The translations under genes and the position numbers were made by a program. Below, in pieces: positions 55,801 to 63,227 of a DNA stretch of 64,000 nt. The stretch comes from Euryarchaeota archaeon (GTDB lineage: Archaea > Thermoplasmatota > SW-10-69-26 > JACQPN01), in the NCBI GenBank assembly GCA_016207515.1, contig JACQPN010000001.1, forward strand, positions 1-64,000, read 5' to 3'. Below the pieces are notes generated by a model. It searched no databases, had not been told where the DNA came from, and saw only the letters and a list, made by a program, of their open reading frames with translations. The first letter of the stretch is position 1. Each line of letters starts with the position of its first letter.

Positions 55801-56262
55801 GCCTTCCACGGGGCCGACGCCCGTGGGCGTGGTGTGGGGTCTTGAGCCCGGAAATTCCATGCGCATGGCGCTTCGGCCAGAGACCCACGTTACCGCGTCG
55901 GTCTCAAAGGCCAACATCGAGTCGCTTGAGCGTGCTGCATAGAGAACGTTGGCGTCGAATTGGCCGCGGTTTTCCTCGATGTGGATGGGGATCGGGGGCG
56001 CCGTCGGGGCCGTTACCTTTGGTGCCGGTCGACCGGACGCTCCGTCCAAAGCGGCGGTTCCAGTGATTGAAAGGAGGGGCTCGCCGGTCGCGGTAGGTGG
56101 CACGGTCGACGGCAAGGTCCACGAAGCGGACTCGTCGGTCTGCGGCGTGGGAAGAATGAGGCCTCCTGGCACCACGAGAATGACCACGAGGAACGTCGCG
56201 ATCACCTTGGGGTTCCGGATCGTTCGTAGCCAGTACTTCCATGACCCTGTATCTTGCGCCAT
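46861..56262 (-). CDS. Giant cell-surface protein: SBBP propeller, Ig-like, RCC1, PKD and 15 tandem beta domains
   Basis: One 3133-residue polypeptide. The N-terminal hydrophobic segment (VIATFLVVILVVPGGLIL) is a signal or anchor. Residues about 90-290 are a DUF7948-like domain beginning EENRGQFDANVLYAARS. Eight SBBP repeats of about 73 residues follow to about 870 (TYLGG...VDSSGNVYVVGSTTS), then Ig-like and IPT/TIG modules to about 1240. RCC1 repeats run from about 1245 to 1610 and a PKD domain (SWDFGDGNSS) to about 1700. Fifteen Big/invasin-like domains of 70-97 residues carry the motif DAFGN. The C-terminus is a membrane anchor (IALGLLTALLVIVAW) with a basic tail. Many N-x-S/T sequons are present. 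Likely an adhesin or surface-layer fibre; the partner is unknown. Confidence 0.9.
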   Translation of the reverse strand: MAQDTGSWKYWLRTIRNPKVIATFLVVILVVPGGLILPTPQTDESASWTLPSTVPPTATGEPLLSITGTAALDGASGRPAPKVTAPTAPPIPIHIEENRGQFDANVLYAARSSDSMLAFETDAVTWVSGRSAMRMEFPGSRPHTTPTGVGPVEGVSSYFRGSDESEWVSGARHFSSVSYGDLYPGIDLIFYPPGGTALEYDFMVHPGADPSLIKMAFTGATVELAATGDLLLHGTDGDILRHAPPSLYQTGAMGEHQDVAGRFEKSWDGTIGFSVAPYDAARDLVIDPRLEYATYLGGQGFEYAHSLFVDSSGNVYVVGSTTSDDSFPTTPNALRRTRNKASNEQWPKTDVFVAKLNPSGTSIVYATYVGGSDQEYAHGITVDTGGNAYLAGYTTSDDFPVTANALQSSRSKPASESSCCPGSDAFLMKINPTGTNLAYSTYLGGKGGEYASALVVASNGAAYITGSTSSDDFPVSSNAFQRTRAKSSTENSYYPPADVFVAQVNPGGTALTFSTLLGGVDSEYPHAMSVDSSGNVYVQGSTTSSDFPVTSNAFQRTLTRNSNSYYSADVFAAKFNSLGTSLTYSTFIGGDGYDYPSAAFVDSVGNTYLSGSTSSDNFPTTAGAFQTTRSKASSENACCLVQDAFVTKLNSAGTALTFSTFLGGKGHDYAGKMSVDANGNIYIAGTTTSDDFPVTANAFQRARAKNTTESYPTGDAFVTKVSSTGTSLIYSTYLGGNKTEYANGLFVDSTGTAYVTGQTGSDNFPTTARTLQSARGRTPTDSPDWPSQDSFVTVMNATGTGLSFSTFLGGNQSDYATGLSVDSSGNIYVLGSTSSEDFPVTSNAFQQTLVKDASSTYYYYSGGDVFITKITMAPACTGPPVTSANATGTAGSNGWNTSAVNLTFSVASNCTIVSHFQVDGGAVQSGANATLSSDGDHNVTYYATDEVGNNETARTIRVKVDRTTTLPSINLTCLDQPLVTTCRSANFTSVISATDATSGVLSLVCKDNGTTINCASADITGAGLHNITANLTDNAGNTRNSSANLTIDTTLGVISSLSFTRSPTSEKTGVTISDVVVKAKDAYGNVADTFTGIITVALGVPAGKTATLSGTATASAVRGVATFSGLTITGDASNSYTFIANATLPNATGTNVTSGTFALTAPPTVSLIYPPFLNTGTTGTTLTVKGANFTSGTTVNVSGGNVSVTAVTVSSSTQLTITVSVDQNARSGPRTVTAGNAAGDGLCYGCITVRAVGDNVRTWGNAGNGRLGDGSIAGTVTSPVTATGLANAVEVGGQDFTSHALLSNGTVWGWGGQGSDGRVGDGNTNTNQATPVEVRTDATTYLSGVVQIAVGGGHTQALKSDGTVFGWGYNADGRLGDGTTSGRAYATQATGLSNAVRIAVGDSHSLAVDSNGDIWAWGGNSRGQFGNGTTTDSTSPTRLSTFSGAVQLSAGRYHSLALMPNGTVYSWGANDYGQLGDGTTTDRSTPAKVAGISQIVQVAGGAYSSYALAANGTIYAWGRNDDGRLGDGSTTQRTSPVALTALSNATLLGGGIWEIRHSLVLAGDGNAYASGSNSNGQLAVPTSTTSRSSHTVVTGLLNVTAVAMGTTHSLAIDRTIGSPPFALFSIAPTNRTGDTSTQFTFTDISSSFGGPVSGRSWDFGDGNSSTSAVPTHQFTRNGTYTVTLSVTDRAGLSDARTATVAVSRGPLYNLTATPSTTTQTAGSTSAVFYNASGTDQLGNDVEINATNDLTWTVSPSTGGTFIGASFSPSNVAGNYTITATNATTGRTANVTLTILPGSAASLTITTSATTQSANATSNVTYSAVAKDAFGNNVTIDSATDVDWAVSASDAGNFSQNVLAPSTKAGRYIVTAALRNLTTARDTVNFTMNTGPVNSIIPVPSAGFHVAGASGNITWNANASDAFGNAVTLNATTDVSWSISPTAGGTFSGNVLAAGTASGFYMVTATLNSNTSTNGSRTFPIQPGAIVAIVIDNGNLSQQATDGRTITYKVTGRDAFGNNASVPTANATWEIAVNGTTGSVGGSFNANVLAPSTITGRYTVTATYTLNTSIKANADFTLTPGALAVIYIQTPLNVTAAGATTSLTYNATGKDKLGNNVTLNAATDVTWSINNSAGGSFSTNVLNPGTIAGLYKTSASNGSVPEPAEAFLQIVAATPLRISITNGNITQTAGNTSIVTYMANVTDAFGNNIPLSSAKNVTWTVNASTGGSFAANDFAPTNTAGNYTIRASLDSDSNISATVRFDIGPAGPDKIVVTTGNRIQTAGNTSSITYGVSATDSFGNAVALDAANDVTWSISPSSGGTMGLNVLSPTNTSGRYNVTATLKSDASKNNSVGFKIRPASIVTLTVAGGNASALAGSTNVSLAVNATDRFGNRVEIDSATEVSWAVSPRAGGFFSNNLLVAGPVSGNYTVTATLLANTSVTASTNMTIRPSDPFYLKITNGPVTQRAGQTSQVTYNVTATDSRLNPVPMDSTTDVTWSLDSIRAGSFSSNVLNPSNAAGLYTVRVHLSSNSSRNASASLQIRPAAPNSFFIVNARTTESADNVTSLDYEATSTDAFGNPIQLDMAKDILWTLDSAAGGSFTRNTFNPTQAAGTYTITATLASDLSKNSTAVFVMAPGPLYKIAFTSAPGAINAGSTGSFVAVPRDAFGNDRTDALTWSTSGGTVVPSNSTAATFDPRGAAGAYAITVTTTGGVRNVTNVTVNPLGIEHLHIGCVDTVEAGNATVCGIVATHDIHHNKIGDPSLAWSSPSGRFSQANGGVTLFTPPATVGTYLITATGAGKTASAQVRVVSGPLSDFKLSCPANATAGVTASCTVRGASDAYGNVVTIAAVTWDAPGSTPDLQALDAGFVWTSPGTKAVTASAGGVSTTATVTVSPGPVASLVILNGALLLTAGNATPIPYATVAKDAFGNEVPLAASAIQWGVSDGAGNFTGAILQPGTKAGNYTITARLAQASGAVGATVRVQILPSSLARLVVDAPETVEANTTVTVNLTGFDEFGNEVKLAETSVTFQANPTMGAQTVPVAVGNLTLPATWTVVAPGTISRAGLSGGAEKSAGAGQDVAGSSALGGNVTGEAPTERGGLPWTVYGAIALGLLTALLVIVAWRRRRKKEEDR

Positions 56263-56641
56263 ACTTCCGTTCTCCGTCCGCCGAGGCCCGTTTGCCCGTC
56301 AAGAATTTCGGCCGTGGCGCGTTCTTCGCGCTGCCGGTCGGCACGCCCCGCATCAGGTTTTCGCCGGACAGGTCCGGGGAAAACATCATTTAGTATGAGG
56401 ATTGCGCAGAATTATGGGGGAATTCGCCCCGAAAGAGGGAACAACCCCCTGCAAGTCCCTTTACCGTGGGAGTTTCACGCGAGCGGAACTTGCACGCTCG
56501 TTCTCGCCACAGGCGCGCCCCGTGGCCCGCCGTTCACGTATTCGGCGTTTGCCGTGCGAGAATGATCTGTCGGGCGTTAGCGAGTCTCGTGTTGTCTTAC
56601 TCGTGGCCTACGATGGCACCGCGGAAGAAGCATTCGAGCGC
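56263..56641. other. Upstream region of the giant surface-protein gene
   Basis: About 380 bp without a supported gene. It holds the 28-bp inverted repeat at 56357-56384, and beside it an AT-rich CATACTAAATGATG (minus strand, about 56385-56398) that may be the TATA box. A leader of about 95-120 bases then precedes the start codon of the giant gene, with GGCGGACGGAGAACGGAAGT just before it. Confidence 0.5.
56357..56384. repeat. 28-bp inverted repeat upstream of the giant surface-protein gene
   Basis: The sequence is GTTTTC-G-CCGGAC-AG-GTCCGG-G-GAAAAC: two 13-base arms with one mismatch around a two-base centre. It lies immediately downstream of the AT-rich putative TATA box of the minus-strand gene, at or just past the expected transcription start. 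It could be an operator that blocks transcription or a hairpin at the 5' end of the message. Confidence 0.7.
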
Positions 56642-58150
56642 CTACGGTCCCGGCCGGCCAAGATGGCTTTCCCCCGCAATCCTTTCTGCCAACTTCTCAC
56701 CTAGGGGGGTAAGCCGATAGTAGACCCAGACGCCCGCAAATCCGGGAATCGCGCCACGGAACTGGCGCAGGATCTCTGGCCGCGATCTGGACTCCGTCCT
56801 CCACCCGGGCATGTACGCATCGAGCCGCGCTTCAGCGCCCTCGGTGAGTTCGGCAACGATTGTCGAAATGCGGGGCGCTCCGATCCCGGTCCGTTCCGAT
56901 ATGGCCCTCTGCATGAGGCGGTCTTCGCCGGTCTTTTCGACGCCTTCGGGAACGCTTGAGCCTCGGATGGCAAGGATCAACATTTGCCATTGCGGGCGGC
57001 GTTGTGCTTCTCCTCCCGAATCGATGCGGGCCGGCCCCGCGGGCGCCGCGGCCTGGCCCGGAGGAGCTTGGGATTCGGACGGCGCTGGGCTATCACTGCC
57101 CACAGGGTGCGAAGCGTCGGCGGCGGCTGGTGCGCCGAGGGGATGCACGGCGTCGTATGCCGCGAAGACGACCGCAGCCACCGCGAGCCCGAGGCCATAG
57201 CCCGCCGCATCGCCGACCCCGGGTGGAAGCGTCGCGGGCGCATGGGGCGGCACGAGGGTCAGTGGACCCGCAACGAGAGCGGCGGCTAATCCAGCGCCGC
57301 CGGAGACAAAGCTCCTGAACGCCACGGGACGAAGCGATGATGGGGAAAGTCCGGCGAGCGTCACCACCGGCCTCACGAGAGCGAGCGTCACAAGGTTCAG
57401 CACGACCGTGGCGCCGTACCAGAACGGCTCGCCTGCGGGAAGGGTGCTCCGCACGCTGTCCTCCAGTAGCGCCATCTCGGGTCCTATGAGGAGGATCACG
57501 ATGGATATCACGGCCGTGGGACCGCCGGACCCGGTCAGCAGCCGCCATGAGGCCGCCACGCTGACTAGCATCAAGGCCAGCAGGCCCAGCCCATTTGCGA
57601 GCACGACCCCCTGGGTAGGGAGGCCTTGATCGACGAACTGCAGGGAGCCCGCGGTTCCCCAATAGAGGGCCCGGGCAAGAAAGCCAAGGCAGACCCAACG
57701 CTCCCACGGTTTTCCACGGGCGAGGACCCAGCACGACAGGCCTAGGGCGCCGTAGAACGGCACCGAGCGGACGTAGTGCTCGTTATCCGCCATGAAGCGG
57801 TGGAAAGGGAATTCGGCAAAGGCAAGAACTGCGCCAAGCCCCATCATGAGGTACGCCCCTTTGCGCGCGAGAGCCCCCCCTTGGCGGGCCAGGACAAAGG
57901 CGATGAGGAGTGCCCCGGTGGGCGCGTCAAACGCCCGGAAAAGTTGGGTAACGAACCCCTCGTCCGAGTGGAGCCAGATCGCGTAGTCACGGGGGAGGCC
58001 AAGGACCGCGGTGACGCCGGCGTTCAGAAGAAACAGGACGCCTAGAATCCGGAGCGCGAGGCGTGGCTCTTGGGCACTCCGAAAAAGCACGAGGGCCGTG
58101 GCCAATTGGCCGATCACGAGGACATAGGGGAATATCGTGGATGCGTCCAA
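56642..58150 (-). CDS. Polytopic membrane protein with cytoplasmic winged-helix domain
   Basis: A 502-residue protein. Residues 1 to about 340 contain roughly ten hydrophobic spans (for example VLVIGQLATALVLF, LALRILGVLFLLNAGVTAVLG, GLAVAAVVFAAYDAVHPLG). An alanine/proline-rich linker (about 345-390) leads to a C-terminal domain with winged-helix character: WQMLILAIRG, ISERTGIGAPRISTIVAEL and GVWVYYRLTPLGEKLAERI. The layout suggests a membrane-bound transcription regulator or sensor. It precedes the giant surface-protein gene on the same strand, 380 bp away, which makes that gene a possible target. Start is TTG. Family not recognised. Confidence 0.7.
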   Translation of the reverse strand: MDASTIFPYVLVIGQLATALVLFRSAQEPRLALRILGVLFLLNAGVTAVLGLPRDYAIWLHSDEGFVTQLFRAFDAPTGALLIAFVLARQGGALARKGAYLMMGLGAVLAFAEFPFHRFMADNEHYVRSVPFYGALGLSCWVLARGKPWERWVCLGFLARALYWGTAGSLQFVDQGLPTQGVVLANGLGLLALMLVSVAASWRLLTGSGGPTAVISIVILLIGPEMALLEDSVRSTLPAGEPFWYGATVVLNLVTLALVRPVVTLAGLSPSSLRPVAFRSFVSGGAGLAAALVAGPLTLVPPHAPATLPPGVGDAAGYGLGLAVAAVVFAAYDAVHPLGAPAAADASHPVGSDSPAPSESQAPPGQAAAPAGPARIDSGGEAQRRPQWQMLILAIRGSSVPEGVEKTGEDRLMQRAISERTGIGAPRISTIVAELTEGAEARLDAYMPGWRTESRSRPEILRQFRGAIPGFAGVWVYYRLTPLGEKLAERIAGESHLGRPGP

Positions 58151-58274
58151 AGGCAGTCAATGCGCGATACGGCGTCAGCACATGAAGTCTTCTCCCATGG
58201 GCCGTAGACGTCGGGCTTTCGCCGTCGCGCCCCTTCCTTTGCCGTCTCCTTATTACAACGACCTATCCAATCTC

Positions 58275-58284
58275 CTTTTTATAC
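58275..58284 (+). promoter_or_regulatory. TATA box of the MoxR/DUF58 operon
   Basis: CCTTTTTATACCCC is a strong archaeal TATA element about 36 bp before the GTG start at 58320, giving a short leader. It is the only clear promoter ahead of the five larger same-strand genes, apart from a possible internal one before the DUF58 gene. Confidence 0.65.
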
Positions 58285-58319
58285 CCCCAGGGTAACTTGT
58301 GATGGAGTGATGGCTGACG

Positions 58320-59831
58320 GTGGGTAAGGAGTTCCTCGCATTCTACGCTGCCACCAGCGTAGCTCTCGTCGCCCTAGTGCCCGTTTTCAACGAGGTGAAC
58401 GACGCTTATGCGAAGTCGTTCGAGATCGACTTGTCGAAGCTTCCTGACGACCTCGACCTCAAGCCCCCGGACGATCTCCAGCCGCCGGACAACATCAAGC
58501 CGCCGGAGGACTTCAAGCCTCCGCCGGATTGGAAGCCGCCTCCCGATTGGGAGCCTCCGCCGGATTGGAAGCCTCCACCGAACTTCACGAAGGAGGATTG
58601 GGAGAACCTCACGAAGAACCAGTCGCAGCCGAAGCCCGCGAAACAGATGGTGGAGGAGATTTATTACAACACCAGCAGGAACAAGAACCAGGAATCCAGG
58701 TTTGCCGAGTTCAACGTGACCCGCACCTACGATGTAGCTCTTGTGGCGCGCCTTGTGCTTAGTGACTACGTGGGGAATCTCCACATCACAATCACATATC
58801 CGAATGGCACGGTCGCCAAGGATTGGCGGTTCGATGTCTCTGAAGCGCACGCAACGGATTATGATCAAACAGTGGAACTCACGCACATGGGCGGGGACTA
58901 CGTGGTCGCGTTAGATTACCTCAACCTGAACGTTGGTGCCGGTTACCACGACCTGTTCGTCGAAGGCGTCTACACCGAATCATCCCCCGGCGGAAACTCG
59001 ACTTTTAGGATAAGTCAAGCCTCCACCAACACCCCGACCCCGATCCCGCCGGGGGTCACCGTCATCCTCATCGGAGCCCTCGCGGCCACGGCCGGACTCA
59101 CCTACATGAAGTTCGCTCCCGGGCGAAAGAAGACGAGACAGGCGCCCGCTCCCGTCGCTCCGCTTCGGATCGCGCCGACCCTCGTCATCGGTTTCCCGCA
59201 GATGCCGCGCGACCTTCCGGACGTCTGGGGCGCCGGTGAAGACCTCGAGATCGAAGTACGACGCATTGGTGGAAGCCCCACGACGCCCCGCGAAGCCCTA
59301 AATCTCGAATGCCCTCCCGCAAAGCCCATCCCCATGGAGATCGGGGGCGCGCCGGCGGTCATTTCCCTCAAGTTCAAGGTGCCCGCCACGTATACGTTGA
59401 AGGTGGCCTCGGTCACCGGTGAGAGCCGCCAAGCGGAACGCAGCATCCGCATCGTGAAGTACGACGAGGAGATAGCCTCCGAGTTCGAACGGTTGCGACG
59501 ACGCGCGGCGGAACTGGCCGCGGGACAAGGCCCGACGTCGCGCACCCCCCCCTCGACGCGCCCGTCATCGTCGTTCGAGGCGATGACCGCCCGGGACGTG
59601 GTCGACAGGCTCGCCGAAGGTCGCGGCGAGGCCGTTGCCGAGGCACTCGCCCAGATCCTCAACATCTTCGAACTCTCAAGATACTCGGGAAAGAGCGTGG
59701 AGCGGCTCCATTACTCGGCGTTCGTCCGGGCGATGCGCGGCATCGAATCGGAGGAGGCCGGGAAAAGCGAAGTCGAGGGGGCGCTCAATGAGCGCGGCGG
59801 GCAGGGCAAGAGGAGCGCTGCAACGCGGTGA
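58320..59831 (+). CDS. Single-pass membrane protein with PPDW-repeat stalk
   Basis: A 503-residue protein opening a MoxR operon. Residues 1-30 are a signal segment (FLAFYAATSVALVALVPVF). Residues about 48-92 are short proline-acidic repeats of the PPDW/PPPDW type, probably an extended stalk. Residues about 110-235 are an extracytoplasmic beta domain with several N-glycosylation sequons. One membrane helix follows (VTVILIGALAATAGLTYMKF, about 243-262), then a cytoplasmic part. The last 80 residues (ALAQILNIFELSRYSGKSVERLHYSAFVRAMRGIE) resemble the C-terminal segment of DUF4129 proteins, common partners of MoxR and DUF58. The stop overlaps the next start as GTGA. Confidence 0.7.
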   Translation: MGKEFLAFYAATSVALVALVPVFNEVNDAYAKSFEIDLSKLPDDLDLKPPDDLQPPDNIKPPEDFKPPPDWKPPPDWEPPPDWKPPPNFTKEDWENLTKNQSQPKPAKQMVEEIYYNTSRNKNQESRFAEFNVTRTYDVALVARLVLSDYVGNLHITITYPNGTVAKDWRFDVSEAHATDYDQTVELTHMGGDYVVALDYLNLNVGAGYHDLFVEGVYTESSPGGNSTFRISQASTNTPTPIPPGVTVILIGALAATAGLTYMKFAPGRKKTRQAPAPVAPLRIAPTLVIGFPQMPRDLPDVWGAGEDLEIEVRRIGGSPTTPREALNLECPPAKPIPMEIGGAPAVISLKFKVPATYTLKVASVTGESRQAERSIRIVKYDEEIASEFERLRRRAAELAAGQGPTSRTPPSTRPSSSFEAMTARDVVDRLAEGRGEAVAEALAQILNIFELSRYSGKSVERLHYSAFVRAMRGIESEEAGKSEVEGALNERGGQGKRSAATR

Positions 59832-60796
59832 GCGCCGGTACGCGCCTAGTGTACCTCCTGGGCCTCGGCTCCGCGGCACTCATCCTCGTGTACTTCGCCC
59901 AGACGGGCACGAGTGTCGCCACCCCGAGCGGCTCATTCCGGCTCTCGGCGCTTCTGCCGTTCGCCCTCGCAGGGCTTGCGCTTCGCTTCGTGGGCGTCCT
60001 CTCGGGCCGTCAATCCGAGGCGCGGCTCATGCGCGTGCTGTCTTGGATCCCACCGGCGACTTTCTTCGTGCTCCGCCCCAACGTCCTCTCACCGCAGATC
60101 ATCGCCGTCATCGGGGCATTGTTCTTCCTCGACGTCTTCGTCTCCCGGCCGGGCCTAGGAGAGCCGGGAAAGACCTGGCGGCCGACGAAGAAAGCGCTTC
60201 TTGCCGCCCTCCTCTTCGTCGTGGCAGGCTACGCGGCGACCACGATGCTTCCCGCAGGGACCGTCGTGACGAAGGTCGTCCTCTTCCTCACGCTTCTCGG
60301 CGCATCCGTCGTCTTGTGGCTCTCGCAACAGGACAACCTCACGAAACCGGCGGCCACATTATACCTCTTCTCCGTGCTATTCTTCACATTGTTCCTCGCC
60401 AACAGCCTCCCCTACGGGCCGCTTGCCGAGTGGGGCCTCATCATAATCGGCCTCGTGAGCGCCCTGCAGCCGGCGCTCGCGGGAACCCGCGAGGCCCCGC
60501 CGCCTCTCATCCCGCAGGATGCGAGGGCGCATGTGCAGCGTCTTGAGGTGAAGACCGACCAGCAGCGATCGCTCTCCGACGCGCTTGTGAACGCGTACGT
60601 CTCGCGTGGGATGTTCGCTACCGAGATCGGGGAACGGGTCGCCTCGTCGATGACGCGCCTCGGAAGATCCGGGGAAGGCGAGCGGCTTCGAGGCCTCATA
60701 CTGGCGGAAGCCAAGCGGGGAAAAAAGCGCCGCGCCCATTTGATGGGAGAGATCACGCGCATCATCCAAGGAAGCATCCAGGTGAACACGTTATGA
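59828..60796 (+). CDS. Polytopic membrane protein of the MoxR operon
   Basis: A 322-residue protein with about seven hydrophobic spans in the first 220 residues (for example LVYLLGLGSAALILVYFA, LLPFALAGLALRFVGVLSG, LLAALLFVVAGYAATTML). A soluble C-terminal region of about 95 residues follows (LEVKTDQQRSLSDALVNAYVSRGMFATEIGERVASSMTRL), predicted helical and cytoplasmic. Family not recognised. It starts within the stop of the preceding gene and lies 23 bp ahead of the MoxR gene, so it probably forms part of the same membrane complex. Confidence 0.7.
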   Translation: MSAGTRLVYLLGLGSAALILVYFAQTGTSVATPSGSFRLSALLPFALAGLALRFVGVLSGRQSEARLMRVLSWIPPATFFVLRPNVLSPQIIAVIGALFFLDVFVSRPGLGEPGKTWRPTKKALLAALLFVVAGYAATTMLPAGTVVTKVVLFLTLLGASVVLWLSQQDNLTKPAATLYLFSVLFFTLFLANSLPYGPLAEWGLIIIGLVSALQPALAGTREAPPPLIPQDARAHVQRLEVKTDQQRSLSDALVNAYVSRGMFATEIGERVASSMTRLGRSGEGERLRGLILAEAKRGKKRRAHLMGEITRIIQGSIQVNTL

Positions 60797-60819
60797 TGAC
60801 GAGACGCAGGTGAAAAGAG

Positions 60820-61830
<1,011 letters not shown>

Positions 61831-61869
61831 GCAATATAGGTACAAGTACGTACTCACGGATCTGATGGA

Positions 61870-63159
61870 ATGGCGATGCAAGGCCCCGCTGCGACGCTTC
61901 TCGTGAAGGCCAGCGGAGCCGCCCTCTTGTCCGGCCTCATCCTCGGAAACCACCACCTCATCCTCCTTGGCCTCGTGCCGATGAGTGTCGCTCTCCTAGG
62001 CCTCTCGGTTGCGCCGCCTCAAGGACCGGTCGTGCGTCTTGTCGTTTCAAGCCCGAAGATAGTCGAAGGGACGCGCGTCGCGTTCCGGATGCAAGGACAG
62101 GTCCCCGAAGGGTCCGGTGTGGTGATCGCAAGATTCGAGCTCCCGGCTGTCGCAAACATCGTCCGAGGATCCAACTTCGCCGTGTTCTCGAAAAAGGAGA
62201 ACGAGGCCTTGAACATCGCCCACGATTGCGAGGTTGAATTCCCGAAACGCGGCCTTTACGAAATCCCCCCCTTGAGGCTCACGCTCATCGATGGCGGGCT
62301 GCTTCGCAGATCGGAGAGCCTGGACGCTGGCGCGACCGTGACCCTTGAAGTCGTCGCGAAGCCCGTGGCCGTGCGCGGTTTCCGTAGCGCTCCGCAACGC
62401 GGCGCGCAAGCGGGGCCGGACGAGGACAAGACGCCGGGCGGCCAGGAGCGCAACTCGTTCCGCCAGATCCGTCCATACCGCATCGGCGATCCACTCCGCA
62501 AGGTCAATTGGAAAGCGACCGCGCGGGCGCAGAGCCTTGGCAAGAACGAGCTGCTCGTCAACGAGTACGAGCCCGAAGGGCAACGTGCCGTGCTCGTGAT
62601 ACTCGATGCGACATCCCGAATGGACGTAGGGGGTCCCATCAAGACGCGCTTCGACAGGGCCGCCGACGCCGCCTACGAGCTCTGCCTCCACTTCAACTCA
62701 CGAGGCCATCCCGTAGGACTACTCGCCTTCGGGCCGAAAGGCGCCCCATCGCTCCCGATCCGGCCGGGCGGCCAGAACCTCCTCGCCATCCGCCGCGCAG
62801 TGTTCACGATGAAGGCCGGCGACGACGGTGAAACGCTCGATTCACGGCTCGAAAAACGCAAGAGGGAACTGCTCGCGAAGTCGCCGATGGTCGTGGTCGT
62901 GAGCCGCGTCGACGCCCAGTTCACGCCGCTGCGAGCGACCTTGCTGGAATTCAGGCGCCGCATGCGCGTCCTCAGAGGTTCGACGCCTCCGGTGGCGGTC
63001 CTTGACGTCGATTCGAAGGAAGACGCCGACACGACCCCGCTACTTGCTCTCGAACGCCAGGCCGAGATCAAGGAGACGCGGCGGGCGACGCTCCCCGTCA
63101 TACGTTGGAACGACGCGTCGAAACGGCTGCGTGTGCCGATCAAGGGGGCTTCGAGATGA
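61870..63159 (+). CDS. DUF58 (VWA-like) protein
   Basis: A 429-residue protein with two hydrophobic spans near the N-terminus (about 20-45) and a cytoplasmic DUF58 domain. The signature RPYRIGDPLRKVNWKATAR is followed by LVNEYEPEGQRAVLVILDATSRMDVG, a VWA-like strand whose metal site would be DATSRM, and KSPMVVVVSRVDAQFTPL. DUF58 proteins are the usual partners of MoxR ATPases. A TATA-like CAATATAGG about 35 bp before the ATG could allow extra internal transcription. Its stop overlaps a 23-codon ORF as ATGA. Confidence 0.92.
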   Translation: MAMQGPAATLLVKASGAALLSGLILGNHHLILLGLVPMSVALLGLSVAPPQGPVVRLVVSSPKIVEGTRVAFRMQGQVPEGSGVVIARFELPAVANIVRGSNFAVFSKKENEALNIAHDCEVEFPKRGLYEIPPLRLTLIDGGLLRRSESLDAGATVTLEVVAKPVAVRGFRSAPQRGAQAGPDEDKTPGGQERNSFRQIRPYRIGDPLRKVNWKATARAQSLGKNELLVNEYEPEGQRAVLVILDATSRMDVGGPIKTRFDRAADAAYELCLHFNSRGHPVGLLAFGPKGAPSLPIRPGGQNLLAIRRAVFTMKAGDDGETLDSRLEKRKRELLAKSPMVVVVSRVDAQFTPLRATLLEFRRRMRVLRGSTPPVAVLDVDSKEDADTTPLLALERQAEIKETRRATLPVIRWNDASKRLRVPIKGASR

Positions 63160-63227
63160 CCGAGGGCGCGGCGATCCGGGGCCTCGGCCCGATGTGTTGC
63201 GCCAGGGACCGGAGGGCGGCGACGTGA
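63156..63227 (+). CDS. Possible 23-residue bridging microprotein ORF
   Basis: The ATG overlaps the DUF58 stop (ATGA) and its own stop overlaps the next gene's GTG start (GTGA). It encodes MTEGAAIRGLGPMCCARDRR plus three more residues, with adjacent cysteines. It has no membrane span or recognised domain. It may simply carry ribosomes across the 65-bp gap between the two genes, and chance cannot be excluded. Confidence 0.3.
   Translation: MTEGAAIRGLGPMCCARDRRAAT

Noticed and set aside
56263-56360. Cyclic-di-GMP riboswitch in the leader of the giant gene
   Set aside because: Only a short ACGGGCAAACGGG-like string is similar; the paired helices and tetraloop receptor are not there, and such switches are not established in archaea.
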